Numbered from the stretch's first letter, positions 1 to 5,594 are shown. The stretch is 5,594 nt of DNA from Alphaproteobacteria bacterium UBA5343 (GCA_002410125.1 DHQH01000084.1:1-5594); one strand, 5' to 3'. Notes: generated by a model from the letters alone, not told the origin. Numbers and translations are program-made.

Positions 1-1
1 G

Positions 2-331
2 CCAACTTATATTAATATAGAAGGTGTTTTTGATGATGCCACTAATATAATTCCTAGTAAATCAAACCGTATAAATATGGAGTTAAGAAAAAGAAATAAA
101 GACGAATACCAAACTCACAAACCATTTGCAGAAAATGAAGATAGAAAAGAAGAAAGAAAAGAAAAATCTTTGATGCTTTATAAACCCAATGAGGTTAGTT
201 TGAGCGAAGATGGTAAATTAACTGGTGGTAAAATCAGGGTGTTTACAGAAAAAGAAATGAAAACAGCTGAAGCTTGGGACAAAGTTTTGAATGACCCATA
301 TAAATATATATGGACTGATTATAGAGATTAA
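2..331 (+). CDS. Hypothetical charged protein, C-terminal part (5' end outside window)
   Basis: I do not recognise this family. The frame is open from the left edge, so the gene almost certainly starts upstream; the first internal ATG (77) has no ribosome binding site in front of it and I do not take it as the start. The visible 109 residues begin PTYINIEGVFDD and include a strongly charged, probably helical stretch (about residues 26-56, rich in Lys, Glu and Arg). The C-terminus ends in DPYKYIWTDYRD. There is no membrane segment or signal peptide in the visible part. The stop is TAA at 329-331 and the next gene starts 16 bases later on the same strand, so the two are probably cotranscribed. 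The DPYKY motif recurs as DPYRY in that neighbour, hinting at a shared origin or partner, but on very few residues. A coding call is well supported by the uninterrupted frame and by codon use like that of the next gene; function is unknown. Confidence 0.65.
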   Translation, partial: PTYINIEGVFDDATNIIPSKSNRINMELRKRNKDEYQTHKPFAENEDRKEERKEKSLMLYKPNEVSLSEDGKLTGGKIRVFTEKEMKTAEAWDKVLNDPYKYIWTDYRD

Positions 332-347
332 TGTGAGAGTTTATTAA

Positions 348-896
348 ATGAGTAATCCTTTTACTATTCAAGTATATGAACAAGATAAAGATTTTAATAA
401 TTTTTTATGCTGTCCTGCTACTATAGATTGGTTAGGGGAGAGACTATCTAACTTAAGTGAAAAATTAGGTTTATCAGAAGAAGAGTTTGATGAAACCATA
501 AATATAGATACTATAACTGCTAATGACATTTTAGCTGGAAACCTGCAAAATAAAGAAACAAAGCCTGATATATTCTTTATGCCAGGTGGTAACTCTATAA
601 AATATACTAACTCACTAGGAAAAGATGGTGCAGAAGCAATAAGAGAATATTTAAGTAATGATGGTTCTTTTTATGGAATATGTGCAGGAGCTTATTATGC
701 CTCTGAAGAGATATTTTCTTATTCTAAAGATAAAGAAACAGGAAAAAAATCTAGAAAACCAAGAAATACTGAAAGTGAGAAACCTGTATCAGGTACAGCT
801 AACTGTAAAGCTGACGGAGACCCTCAGTTTTATTACGGAAAAAATGACCCTAAAATATCAGGGGGAGCTTATGTTGGAATAAAGCTTCAAGATTGA
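348..896 (+). CDS. N-terminal fragment of the BPL_N-like protein (conventional product)
   Basis: With standard decoding this is what the ribosome would make: 182 residues ending GIKLQD at the UGA. The start ATG is preceded by a purine-rich GAGAG at 335-339, eight bases upstream, a plausible though not strong ribosome binding site, and lies 16 bases after the stop of the previous gene. The fragment holds the core beta strands, the MPGG loop and the Cys112 nucleophile elbow, but lacks the His and Glu of the triad and the last strands of the fold, so I expect it to be inactive and possibly unstable. Codons strongly prefer A or T in the third position, for instance AAT for four of the first five Asn codons. 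Confidence 0.55.
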   Translation: MSNPFTIQVYEQDKDFNNFLCCPATIDWLGERLSNLSEKLGLSEEEFDETINIDTITANDILAGNLQNKETKPDIFFMPGGNSIKYTNSLGKDGAEAIREYLSNDGSFYGICAGAYYASEEIFSYSKDKETGKKSRKPRNTESEKPVSGTANCKADGDPQFYYGKNDPKISGGAYVGIKLQD

Positions 897-908
897 ACAG
901 AAGTTCAA
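893..908 (+). other. Small hairpin containing the in-frame UGA
   Basis: TTGAAC (893-898) and GTTCAA (903-908) are perfect inverted repeats of six bases around an AGAA tetraloop, and the UGA (894-896) is inside the left arm. The base after the UGA is A, which is known in E. coli as the leakiest UGA context. A bacterial selenocysteine element normally places its apical loop further downstream of the UGA, so this does not match that pattern. In AT-rich DNA a six-base inverted repeat can arise by chance. Confidence 0.35.
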
Positions 909-1058
909 ATTTTTCATTTATTAGGACCTCATATAAATCCAAATGAAGACAATGCATTAAAAGAGCTTGCGAGATATAGTGAGCCATTATATCCAAATGA
1001 GATAGCTTCTGTTTTATCTTTAGATAAAAAAGTTTGTATTTCTGCAGTTCACTCTGAA

Positions 1059-1784
1059 ATGACACCTGATAGAATAAAAGAAGCTGCTATTAAATATGAA
1101 AATAAATATGGCAAAGAAATGCCTGTATTAATAGCTACTGAAAAAGGTGGTTCTAAGGATTTATCTAGTGAAGATGCTGATGATATTAAAGAAGGTTGTA
1201 ATAAATTTAGTGATGAGACATTTTTACCTAATTTATTTGATAAATATTGTGAACATCTAAAAAATAATTTTGCAAATAAATTTAATTTAGACTTAAAAAA
1301 ATTAGAAGAAGTTCAAGCGGAGTTAAAAGCCAATATGGAAAATAGACCAATGGCTGAAAAACTTGAAACAGACCCATATAGATATTTAGATGAAAATGGA
1401 AACCAAAAATACAGAGAAGGAATTGGTCTTAAAAATAATATAGGTGAGACATTATCTAAACACAGAGATAATATTATTCAAGAAAAAGGATATAGTGTCC
1501 ATGATGAATATGAAAAGAAAACTGAGCAGAAAAAAGAAATAAGCGGACCTAAATATGTGTTTAGACCTAAATTCGAAGAAACAAAAGAGCCTATTGATTA
1601 TACTCAATGTAAATTCAGACCAAAGTTTGATAGTAATGAAGAGTTTGATACAGTTGATGAGTATATAGAGTATCAAACACAAAATGAGAATGACAATCAA
1701 ACCAACGATATCAACGAGAAAAATATAAAAATCTCAGGAATTATTACCAGTCTTAAAATTGCTAAAGAAAAAGATAGTAAATAA
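1059..1784 (+). pseudogene. Downstream fragment of the BPL_N-like protein (same frame)
   Basis: This is the stretch that an automatic caller would report as a separate 241-residue protein. It is in the same frame as the ATG at 348, and its first ATG is simply the Met after the conserved VHSE triad motif, with no Shine-Dalgarno sequence in front, so I do not believe it is an independent start. Coding sequence clearly extends back to 897 (TEVQIFHLLGPHI and onward to ISAVHSE). The fragment contains the end of the amidotransferase-like domain (PVLIATEKGG) and then a hydrophilic tail with predicted helices, DPYRY at fused-protein residues 342-346, two FRPKF copies, and a Gln/Asn-rich patch (about 442-455). 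No transmembrane segment is visible. It would be translated only by UGA readthrough or by reinitiation. Confidence 0.5.
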
Positions 1785-1874
1785 AACAAAAAAAACTTTT
1801 CAACCATTCCAAACACTTACCACTAAAACACAAAAAAAATCAAAAAATCTCGGAACATTTCCCGACTTTTCTCG

Positions 1875-1886
1875 TAGTTATTACTA
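1875..1886. repeat. Short inverted repeat TAGT-n4-ACTA
   Basis: TAGT (1875-1878) and ACTA (1883-1886) form a small dyad immediately left of the larger stem. On its own it could be chance; it is listed because three dyads are packed into about 75 bases in front of the cassette. Confidence 0.25.
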
Positions 1887-1933
1887 TGGAAAGGATAAAA
1901 ACCGATATTTAACTGGATAAAGTCTCCTTTCCA
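1887..1933. repeat. 9-bp inverted repeat with 29-base loop upstream of the cassette
   Basis: TGGAAAGGA (1887-1895) and TCCTTTCCA (1925-1933) are a perfect nine-base inverted repeat separated by 29 bases. It may be a paired protein-binding site (operator or recombinase-binding) or a leader RNA stem. There is no T-run after the right arm, so it does not look like an intrinsic terminator. It ends about 45 bases before the chosen start of the DUF2924 gene. Confidence 0.45.
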
Positions 1934-1949
1934 AGCGTTACTAATGCTT
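1933..1949. promoter_or_regulatory. 17-base near-palindrome, possible operator or attachment half-sites
   Basis: AAGCGTTACTAATGCTT is symmetric about C1941: seven of eight base pairs match exactly and the eighth (G1937/T1945) is a wobble. It shares one base with the right arm of the preceding stem. It lies 30 bases before the DUF2924 start, a usual place for a repressor site; the small HTH protein of the same cassette is a conceivable ligand. Function is inferred from symmetry and position only. Confidence 0.4.
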
Positions 1950-1968
1950 AGCACAATAAAGACAGAAT

Positions 1969-1972
1969 GGAG
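1969..1972 (+). promoter_or_regulatory. Ribosome binding site deciding the DUF2924 start
   Basis: GGAG sits six bases before ATG 1979, while the upstream ATG at 1967 overlaps it and has no such motif before it. This favours 1979 as the start. Confidence 0.6.
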
Positions 1973-1978
1973 ATAAAA

Positions 1979-2407
1979 ATGACAGCAATAAACCCTACCC
2001 TCTACAACTACATCTCAAGCTTAGAAAGCATGAGCCTAAAAGACCTCCAAGCCCTCTGGTTTGAGCATTTTAAAGAAAAGACCAAAGCCATTAACAAAAA
2101 CTACCTAATAAACCACCTCGCCTATAAAATCCAAGCTGATAAATATGGCGGACTATCCAAACGAACCAAAGATATGATAGCCAAGAAAATAAAAGAAAAC
2201 TCCACCCAAAACACCAAAACCCGCACCCACACCATAAAACCAGGAACGGAGCTCACTAAAATCTATAAAAATGTAGAGTTTAGAGTAACCGCCACCGAAG
2301 ATGGATTTGAATTCAACGGCTTAACTTATAGAAGTTTAACAAAAATCGCCCATATCATAACAGGACAGAAAATCTCTGGACCTCGATTCTTTGAACTCAA
2401 AAACTAA
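1979..2407 (+). CDS. DUF2924 family protein, recombinase-associated
   Basis: The 142-residue protein matches the DUF2924 pattern as I know it from alphaproteobacterial prophages and integrated elements: an N-terminal helical part with LKDLQALWFEHF, then LINHLAYKIQADKYGGLS (about 43-60), and a C-terminal part with PGTEL, the DGFEFNGLTYRSLTKIA block and the terminal ITGQKISGPRFFEL, where family members have ITGxxxxGPRFFGL. The length is normal and there is no signal peptide or membrane segment. Its role is not established; it is nearly always encoded directly before a serine recombinase, so an accessory or regulatory role in recombination is a reasonable inference. ATG 1979 is chosen over 1967 because of GGAG at 1969-1972. 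The recombinase start is 28 bases after the stop. Codon use differs from the upstream gene: the first five Asn codons are all AAC, and Thr and Leu often use ACC and CTC. Confidence 0.85.
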   Translation: MTAINPTLYNYISSLESMSLKDLQALWFEHFKEKTKAINKNYLINHLAYKIQADKYGGLSKRTKDMIAKKIKENSTQNTKTRTHTIKPGTELTKIYKNVEFRVTATEDGFEFNGLTYRSLTKIAHIITGQKISGPRFFELKN

Positions 2408-2422
2408 CCCCATAAAAAAGAC

Positions 2423-2428
2423 AAAGGA
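2423..2428 (+). promoter_or_regulatory. Ribosome binding site deciding the recombinase start
   Basis: AAAGGA lies seven bases before ATG 2436. The in-frame ATG at 2391 would overlap the end of the DUF2924 gene and lacks a comparable site, so the 15 extra residues it would add are probably not translated. Confidence 0.6.
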
Positions 2429-2435
2429 TATAAAA

Positions 2436-3782
2436 ATGCAAACCTCTCAACCACCAATAAACCCAACCTCCCCAACGCTCAAAAATAAAAAAATCCGTTG
2501 TGCCATATACACCCGTAAATCAACCGATGAAAAGCTCGATATGGAGTTCAACACTCTTGATGCTCAACGAGAAGCAGGAGAAGCCTATATCAGAAGTCAA
2601 AGACATGAAGGCTGGGAAATAATCTCTGAACGATATGACGATGGAGGTTTCAGCGGAGGAAACGCCGACCGCCCCGCTCTTAAAAAACTTATGGAACATC
2701 TAAGACTTGGCTATATCGATATGATTGTAGTTTACAAAATAGACCGTCTTACAAGGTCGCTTTATGATTTCGCAAAAATGGTAGAACTCTTTGACGAGCA
2801 TAATGTCTCATTCGTATCCGTAACCCAACAATTCAACACCTCCACCTCAATGGGGCGATTAACCTTAAATGTTTTGCTAAGCTTTGCCCAGTTCGAAAGA
2901 GAAATCAGCGGAGAGCGAATAAGAGATAAGATTGAAGCCTCCAAGAAAAAAGGAATGTGGATGGGAGGACCTCCAATGCTAGGCTATGATGTAGTTGATA
3001 GAAAACTCATAGTAAACAAAGAGGAAGCAGAAATTGTTAACTTAGCATTTGAGAGATTTATCAAAACCTCCTCATATATAAAAACCGCCCAATATCTAAA
3101 CCAACAAGGCTATAAAACAAAATCTTGGACTAGCAAAAACAACATAATCCACCAAGGCAAAGACTGGAGTAAGCAATCAATATTCAAGCTCTTAAGAAAA
3201 CAAGTATATATCGGCTTAATCACCCACAAAGGCAAATGCTACCAAGGAGAACATCAAGCTATCATCTCACAAGAAATATGGGACCAAGCCCACTTGCTTA
3301 TGAAAAAAGATGTCCCAGAAAGACGAGAAAGCATATCAGAAAACAAAACACCATTATTAAAAGGCTTATTAGAATGTGGATGTTGCAACAGCACCATGGT
3401 CGCCAACCATACTAAAAAAGACAATAAAAGATATAATTACTACACCTCACTAAATGCCATAAAAAACTCTTATATCTTTTGTGAACTCGGCAATATCCCC
3501 GCAACAGAAATCGATAACATAGTCATCAACCGAGTAAAAGAATTACTCAATAATAAAAAGGCTTTAGAAGAAATATATAATAGATTGGTTCAAACATCGC
3601 CGAAACTAGACAGAGCTACATTTTTTAGAAAAGTTAAAAACATTGATAAAATCTGGGATTTCCTCTGTCCTGCAGAAATCAGAAACATCATAACTTCAAT
3701 AATTCAAAAAGTAACAATCCACAAAGACAAGCTCACCATAGAATATAAAGAAGAAGCAATATTAAAATTTGGAGATTTATAA
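2436..3782 (+). CDS. Large serine recombinase (site-specific integrase/resolvase family)
   Basis: This 448-residue protein is a DNA recombinase that cuts and rejoins DNA through a serine-DNA intermediate. The N-terminal resolvase domain (about 19-168) is intact: Arg27 and nucleophile Ser29 in YTRKST, Asp103-Arg104 and Arg107 in KIDRLTRS, the YDDGGFSGG and SVTQQFNTSTSMGRL blocks, and FAQFEREISGERIRDKI leading into the long helix. A Recombinase domain (about 180-290; GYDVVDRKLIV, then WSKQSIFKLLRKQVYIG) and a zinc-ribbon-like segment (Cys314, Cys317, Cys349) follow; Ser338 sits where many relatives have a further Cys, though alphaproteobacterial members often lack it. The C-terminal tail is short for large serine recombinases, which often exceed 500 residues, but nothing looks truncated. 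The close resemblance to alphaproteobacterial phage recombinases supports an integrase/excisionase role. It is flanked by DUF2924 and HTH genes in one apparent operon. Attachment sites are not identified. Confidence 0.93.
   Translation: MQTSQPPINPTSPTLKNKKIRCAIYTRKSTDEKLDMEFNTLDAQREAGEAYIRSQRHEGWEIISERYDDGGFSGGNADRPALKKLMEHLRLGYIDMIVVYKIDRLTRSLYDFAKMVELFDEHNVSFVSVTQQFNTSTSMGRLTLNVLLSFAQFEREISGERIRDKIEASKKKGMWMGGPPMLGYDVVDRKLIVNKEEAEIVNLAFERFIKTSSYIKTAQYLNQQGYKTKSWTSKNNIIHQGKDWSKQSIFKLLRKQVYIGLITHKGKCYQGEHQAIISQEIWDQAHLLMKKDVPERRESISENKTPLLKGLLECGCCNSTMVANHTKKDNKRYNYYTSLNAIKNSYIFCELGNIPATEIDNIVINRVKELLNNKKALEEIYNRLVQTSPKLDRATFFRKVKNIDKIWDFLCPAEIRNIITSIIQKVTIHKDKLTIEYKEEAILKFGDL
3770..3773 (+). 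promoter_or_regulatory. Ribosome binding site for the HTH gene, inside the recombinase 3' end
   Basis: GGAG at 3770-3773 is ten bases before ATG 3784. It overlaps the alternative ATG at 3769, which has no good site of its own, so translation of the HTH gene probably begins at 3784, one base after the recombinase stop, and may be coupled to it. Confidence 0.5.
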
Positions 3783-3783
3783 A

Positions 3784-4149
3784 ATGACATATAGTGAAGA
3801 AATAGCCATCAAAATTTTTAAACATAAAAACCAAACCAGAATAGTTGAAAAAGAAAAGCTCAAAAATCTAACATTTAAGAATGAAAGACTGATTTATCAC
3901 CTAACCGAGGGTTTTAAATTAAAATGGCTTATGGAAATTAAAAATATGAATGCCACCGAAATGTCAAAATTCTTAAAAATGGATTTAACCACCCTGTGCC
4001 GACAACTCTCAATGACGCTATTAGCACCCGACATAATCGATGCAATCATGACAGGTAAACAACCAGTCGAATTATCAACCATGGACTTCAGAGGAGAAAA
4101 AATCCCCCTCCACTGGCAAGCCCAAAGAAAGAAATACGGCTTCGAGTGA
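3784..4149 (+). CDS. Small HTH protein associated with the serine recombinase
   Basis: The 121-residue product contains FKLKWLMEIKNMNATEMSKF followed by a recognition-helix-like LTTLCRQLSMTLLAPDIIDAI (about 55-87) and then GKQPVEL and a terminal PLHWQAQRKKYGF. This matches a small protein I recall following, or being fused to, recombinases in alphaproteobacterial elements, in which an RxxxL...E-A-x-Y-V-x-R-x-L-R-L-x-L-LAPDI-x-E-A-I-L-x-G core resembles the HTH of KorB/ParB proteins. I infer DNA binding, perhaps as directionality or copy factor, or as repressor of the cassette; there is no direct evidence. The start at 3784 lies one base after the recombinase stop, preceded by GGAG. It ends in TGA at 4147-4149, which shows UGA serves as a stop here, because reading on would enter the antisense of the helicase gene. 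The helicase stop codon lies two bases away on the opposite strand. Confidence 0.7.
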   Translation: MTYSEEIAIKIFKHKNQTRIVEKEKLKNLTFKNERLIYHLTEGFKLKWLMEIKNMNATEMSKFLKMDLTTLCRQLSMTLLAPDIIDAIMTGKQPVELSTMDFRGEKIPLHWQAQRKKYGFE

Positions 4150-4151
4150 GA

Positions 4152-5594
4152 TTATTTATTCAATAGATGCTTCAAAAATATTTTCGTACCCTCAAAATCA
4201 AAATACTTTTGAGCGTATGACTTAACCTGCAAACTTCTTGGCAATAAAAAGTCCCATTTTTCAATACACAATTCAGGAATCCTATCAACATATGATAGAA
4301 AGTCACATTCTTTCATCTCATATAATTCTCTTAATTTATCATATAAACTAGACTCATCTATTGTAATCTCTATATAAAAACCATTATTTACAGCGATAAT
4401 ATTATGTTGCATTAAGAAAAATGCGATAGTCTCATTAACCCTATCCCCTTTCCAAGTAAATAATATACCAGCCCCTCCAAAGGAATCGTATATCTTACTG
4501 AAAAGACCTGATTTATGGGCATAAGACCTTGCACTATCAATATATGACTTAGACTTAGCATCTAAAAACGGAATATTATAATCATTAATTAATATAGATT
4601 TCATTTTAGCTCTTATGACATCATTAAGAAGAAAACCATTTCCAAAAAAAGATGTAGGTTCCCCTCCTTTTGCGAAATTAACTAAAATTATTTTATTATC
4701 ATCGTCTATTTCTATTATATTAAGCTTCTTACCAGCAAAAATTATGCATTGACCTTCAAAAATTTGTTTAGAAAGCGGTATAGTACCTAATGTTTTAGTT
4801 TCTAATACAATTCTATATTCAATATCCGTCTTAAAAGCTGTATAAAACTTATAATTATTAACTATAGCTTCACCTGTTTTTCCTAAATATATAATACCAT
4901 TATCAGTCTGATATACTATATCTTCGTTGCCCAATTTCTTCAATATATCAAAAAAATCTTCTTTTATTATATATGGGAACGCCCCCTTCTCAATTAACAT
5001 TCTCCATAAAGATAAGGCTTTTACTCCTCCATATTGAGAAATGACGGACAATAATTGTTGAATAAATGTAGAATAATTAAAGCTACCAACAATAGGAGAT
5101 TCAACCCACCCCTCACACATCAACATAATCATAGATGCAATTTGTAGTGTGTTCTGCTTAGTATATTCCGAAATATCTCCAATACCTGATTGTTCAATAG
5201 TAAAACCTCTTAATATAGATGCTTTACTTCCGTTTCTACCAGAACGACCAATACGTTGCCTTAAACTAGCAACAGAAGGAGGAGAACCAATTTGTGCTAT
5301 AGATTCAACCGAACCAATATCAATACCAAGCTCTAACGTTGTTGTAGCAATAATATTAGCTGAAGAAGATTTAATTTTATCTTCAGCATATTCCCTAATA
5401 TCCTTAGATAAAGACCCGTGATGAGGAAAAAAACGATTAACCATATGATGAGCTTCACATAAATCTGTTAAATAAGAGCAATACTCTTCAACTTTCTCCC
5501 TACTATTAGGGAAAATCAAATTATTAGTATTATAAAGCTTTTTAAATAAAATATCTGAAATTTCATTAACATCATTAATAACTTCAATCTCTTT
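4152..5594 (-). CDS. Lhr-like superfamily 2 DNA/RNA helicase, C-terminal part (5' end outside window)
   Basis: The frame is open to the right edge, so 480 C-terminal residues are visible and the true start lies beyond it; a TTG at 5519 is internal to the motif LIFPNSR and not a real start. Seen in order: motif IV LIFPNSR (visible residues 26-32), HHGSLS (58-63), motif V ATTTLELGIDIG (83-94), and motif VI QRIGRSGR (113-120), all in the RecA2 domain. After that come a winged-helix-like region and a module with GTIPLSKQIFEGQCIIFAGKKLNIIEIDDD and KGGEPTSFFGNG, which matches the C-terminal domain of Lhr-type helicases and their relatives in mobile elements. Walker A and DExH lie outside the window. 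The reaction would be ATP-driven nucleic-acid unwinding or translocation. Helicases of this type occur in repair and in anti-phage systems (for example BREX-associated ones); which applies here cannot be told without the neighbours. It runs convergently to the recombinase cassette. Confidence 0.85.
   Translation of the reverse strand, partial: KEIEVINDVNEISDILFKKLYNTNNLIFPNSREKVEEYCSYLTDLCEAHHMVNRFFPHHGSLSKDIREYAEDKIKSSSANIIATTTLELGIDIGSVESIAQIGSPPSVASLRQRIGRSGRNGSKASILRGFTIEQSGIGDISEYTKQNTLQIASMIMLMCEGWVESPIVGSFNYSTFIQQLLSVISQYGGVKALSLWRMLIEKGAFPYIIKEDFFDILKKLGNEDIVYQTDNGIIYLGKTGEAIVNNYKFYTAFKTDIEYRIVLETKTLGTIPLSKQIFEGQCIIFAGKKLNIIEIDDDNKIILVNFAKGGEPTSFFGNGFLLNDVIRAKMKSILINDYNIPFLDAKSKSYIDSARSYAHKSGLFSKIYDSFGGAGILFTWKGDRVNETIAFFLMQHNIIAVNNGFYIEITIDESSLYDKLRELYEMKECDFLSYVDRIPELCIEKWDFLLPRSLQVKSYAQKYFDFEGTKIFLKHLLNK

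Larger units (their letters stand above)
348..1784 (+). pseudogene. BPL_N-like class I amidotransferase-fold protein with C-terminal extension, interrupted by in-frame UGA
   Basis: One frame runs from ATG 348 to TAA 1784 (478 codons plus stop) with a single interruption, TGA at 894-896 (codon 183). Translation continues sensibly across it (GIKLQD-stop-TEVQIFHLLGPHINPNEDN). The N-terminal ~265 residues look like the N-terminal domain of biotin-protein ligases (BPL_N), a class I glutamine amidotransferase-like fold: FFMPGG at 76-81, nucleophile elbow GICAGAY with Cys112, and VHSE with His235 and Glu237 as the rest of the triad. No biotin ligase catalytic domain follows; instead residues ~290-478 are Lys/Glu/Asn-rich and unrecognised, with FRPKF at both 405-409 and 423-427. 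The UGA falls between Cys112 and His235, so termination yields a protein without a complete triad. Likely a recent nonsense mutation, since no frameshift or other stop has accumulated; readthrough or a sequencing error are the alternatives. The substrate is unknown; the family call rests on motifs remembered, not a search. Confidence 0.7.
1785..1966. other. Non-coding spacer upstream of the recombinase cassette
   Basis: These 182 bases separate the interrupted amidotransferase-like gene from the DUF2924 gene. The left half (to about 1850) is G-poor, with runs of A and no convincing stem-plus-T-run, so I see no intrinsic terminator for the upstream gene. The right half (about 1849-1949) carries a cluster of inverted repeats and probably holds the cassette promoter and operator sites; a weak -10-like TACTAT is at 1882-1887 but I could not pair it with a good -35 box. 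No open frame of note lies here. It is also the most likely place for the left boundary of an inserted element, although no matching direct repeat was found at the right side of the cassette. Confidence 0.5.

Noticed and set aside
77..331. Complete small gene starting at ATG 77
   Set aside because: The frame is open to the window edge with protein-like sequence before this ATG, and no Shine-Dalgarno motif precedes it.
894..896. Alternative genetic code with UGA as Trp or Gly
   Set aside because: It is the only in-frame UGA in the recognisable genes, Trp is otherwise TGG, and UGA is the natural stop of the HTH gene at 4147-4149.
850..1065. Open frame on the minus strand
   Set aside because: It lies opposite the BPL_N-like coding sequence, has low-complexity Leu/Lys/Phe content typical of antisense AT-rich DNA, and has no start signal.
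1452..1700. Minus-strand frame that looks like a hydrophobic membrane peptide
   Set aside because: The Ile/Phe/Leu richness is the antisense image of the Lys/Glu/Asn-rich tail encoded on the plus strand.
1059..1784. Independent gene starting at ATG 1059
   Set aside because: The ATG is inside the conserved VHSEM stretch, has no ribosome binding site, and the coding frame continues upstream to the UGA at 894 and beyond it to 348.
1785..1830. Intrinsic terminator after the amidotransferase-like gene
   Set aside because: There are only A-runs and a very weak AAAA/TTTT pairing, with no GC stem followed by a T-run.
2379..2404. Similarity of ISGPRFFELK (DUF2924 end) to ISGPKYVFRPKF in the amidotransferase-like tail
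   Set aside because: ISGPRFF is the normal ending of DUF2924 proteins; the match is only four or five residues and most likely coincidental.
5149..5421. Plus-strand 90-codon frame
   Set aside because: It is antisense to helicase motifs V and VI, which are clearly the coding strand.

Overview
The window is AT-rich, gene-dense DNA that most resembles an alphaproteobacterium with a reduced, AT-biased genome; a Rickettsiales-type endosymbiont is my best guess. Two things suggest this: a serine recombinase preceded by a DUF2924 protein and followed by a small helix-turn-helix protein, an arrangement typical of alphaproteobacterial prophages and integrated elements, and the strongly A/T-ending codons of the flanking genes. 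The lineage is inferred from protein style, not from a marker gene.

Left part (1-1784, + strand). The 3' end of an unrecognised charged protein enters from the left edge and stops at 331. It is followed 16 bases later by a long reading frame (348-1784) for a protein with a BPL_N-like class I glutamine amidotransferase fold (Cys112 in GICAGAY, His235 and Glu237 in a VHSE motif) and a long Lys/Glu/Asn-rich C-terminal extension. An in-frame UGA at 894-896 separates the nucleophile Cys from the His-Glu pair. Both halves lie in the same frame with no intervening stop other than this one, so this is one gene that is either broken by a nonsense mutation or read through.

Middle (1785-4149, + strand). 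A 182-base non-coding stretch with several inverted repeats leads into a three-gene cassette: a DUF2924 protein (start 1979), a large serine recombinase (start 2436) and a small HTH protein (start 3784). Spacing is tight and each chosen start has its own Shine-Dalgarno sequence. The cassette, most clearly in the DUF2924 gene and the first half of the recombinase, uses more C-ending codons than its flanks, consistent with acquisition as a unit.

Right part (4152-5594, - strand). A superfamily 2 helicase of Lhr-like type runs convergently into the cassette with only two bases between the stop codons. Motifs IV, V and VI and the whole C-terminal part are visible; the ATPase motifs I-III lie beyond the right edge. 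It is a plausible cargo or defence gene, but its partners are outside the window.

Taken together this looks like the recombination module of an integrated mobile element sitting between a damaged accessory gene and a helicase. No tRNA, rRNA, CRISPR array or insertion sequence was seen.
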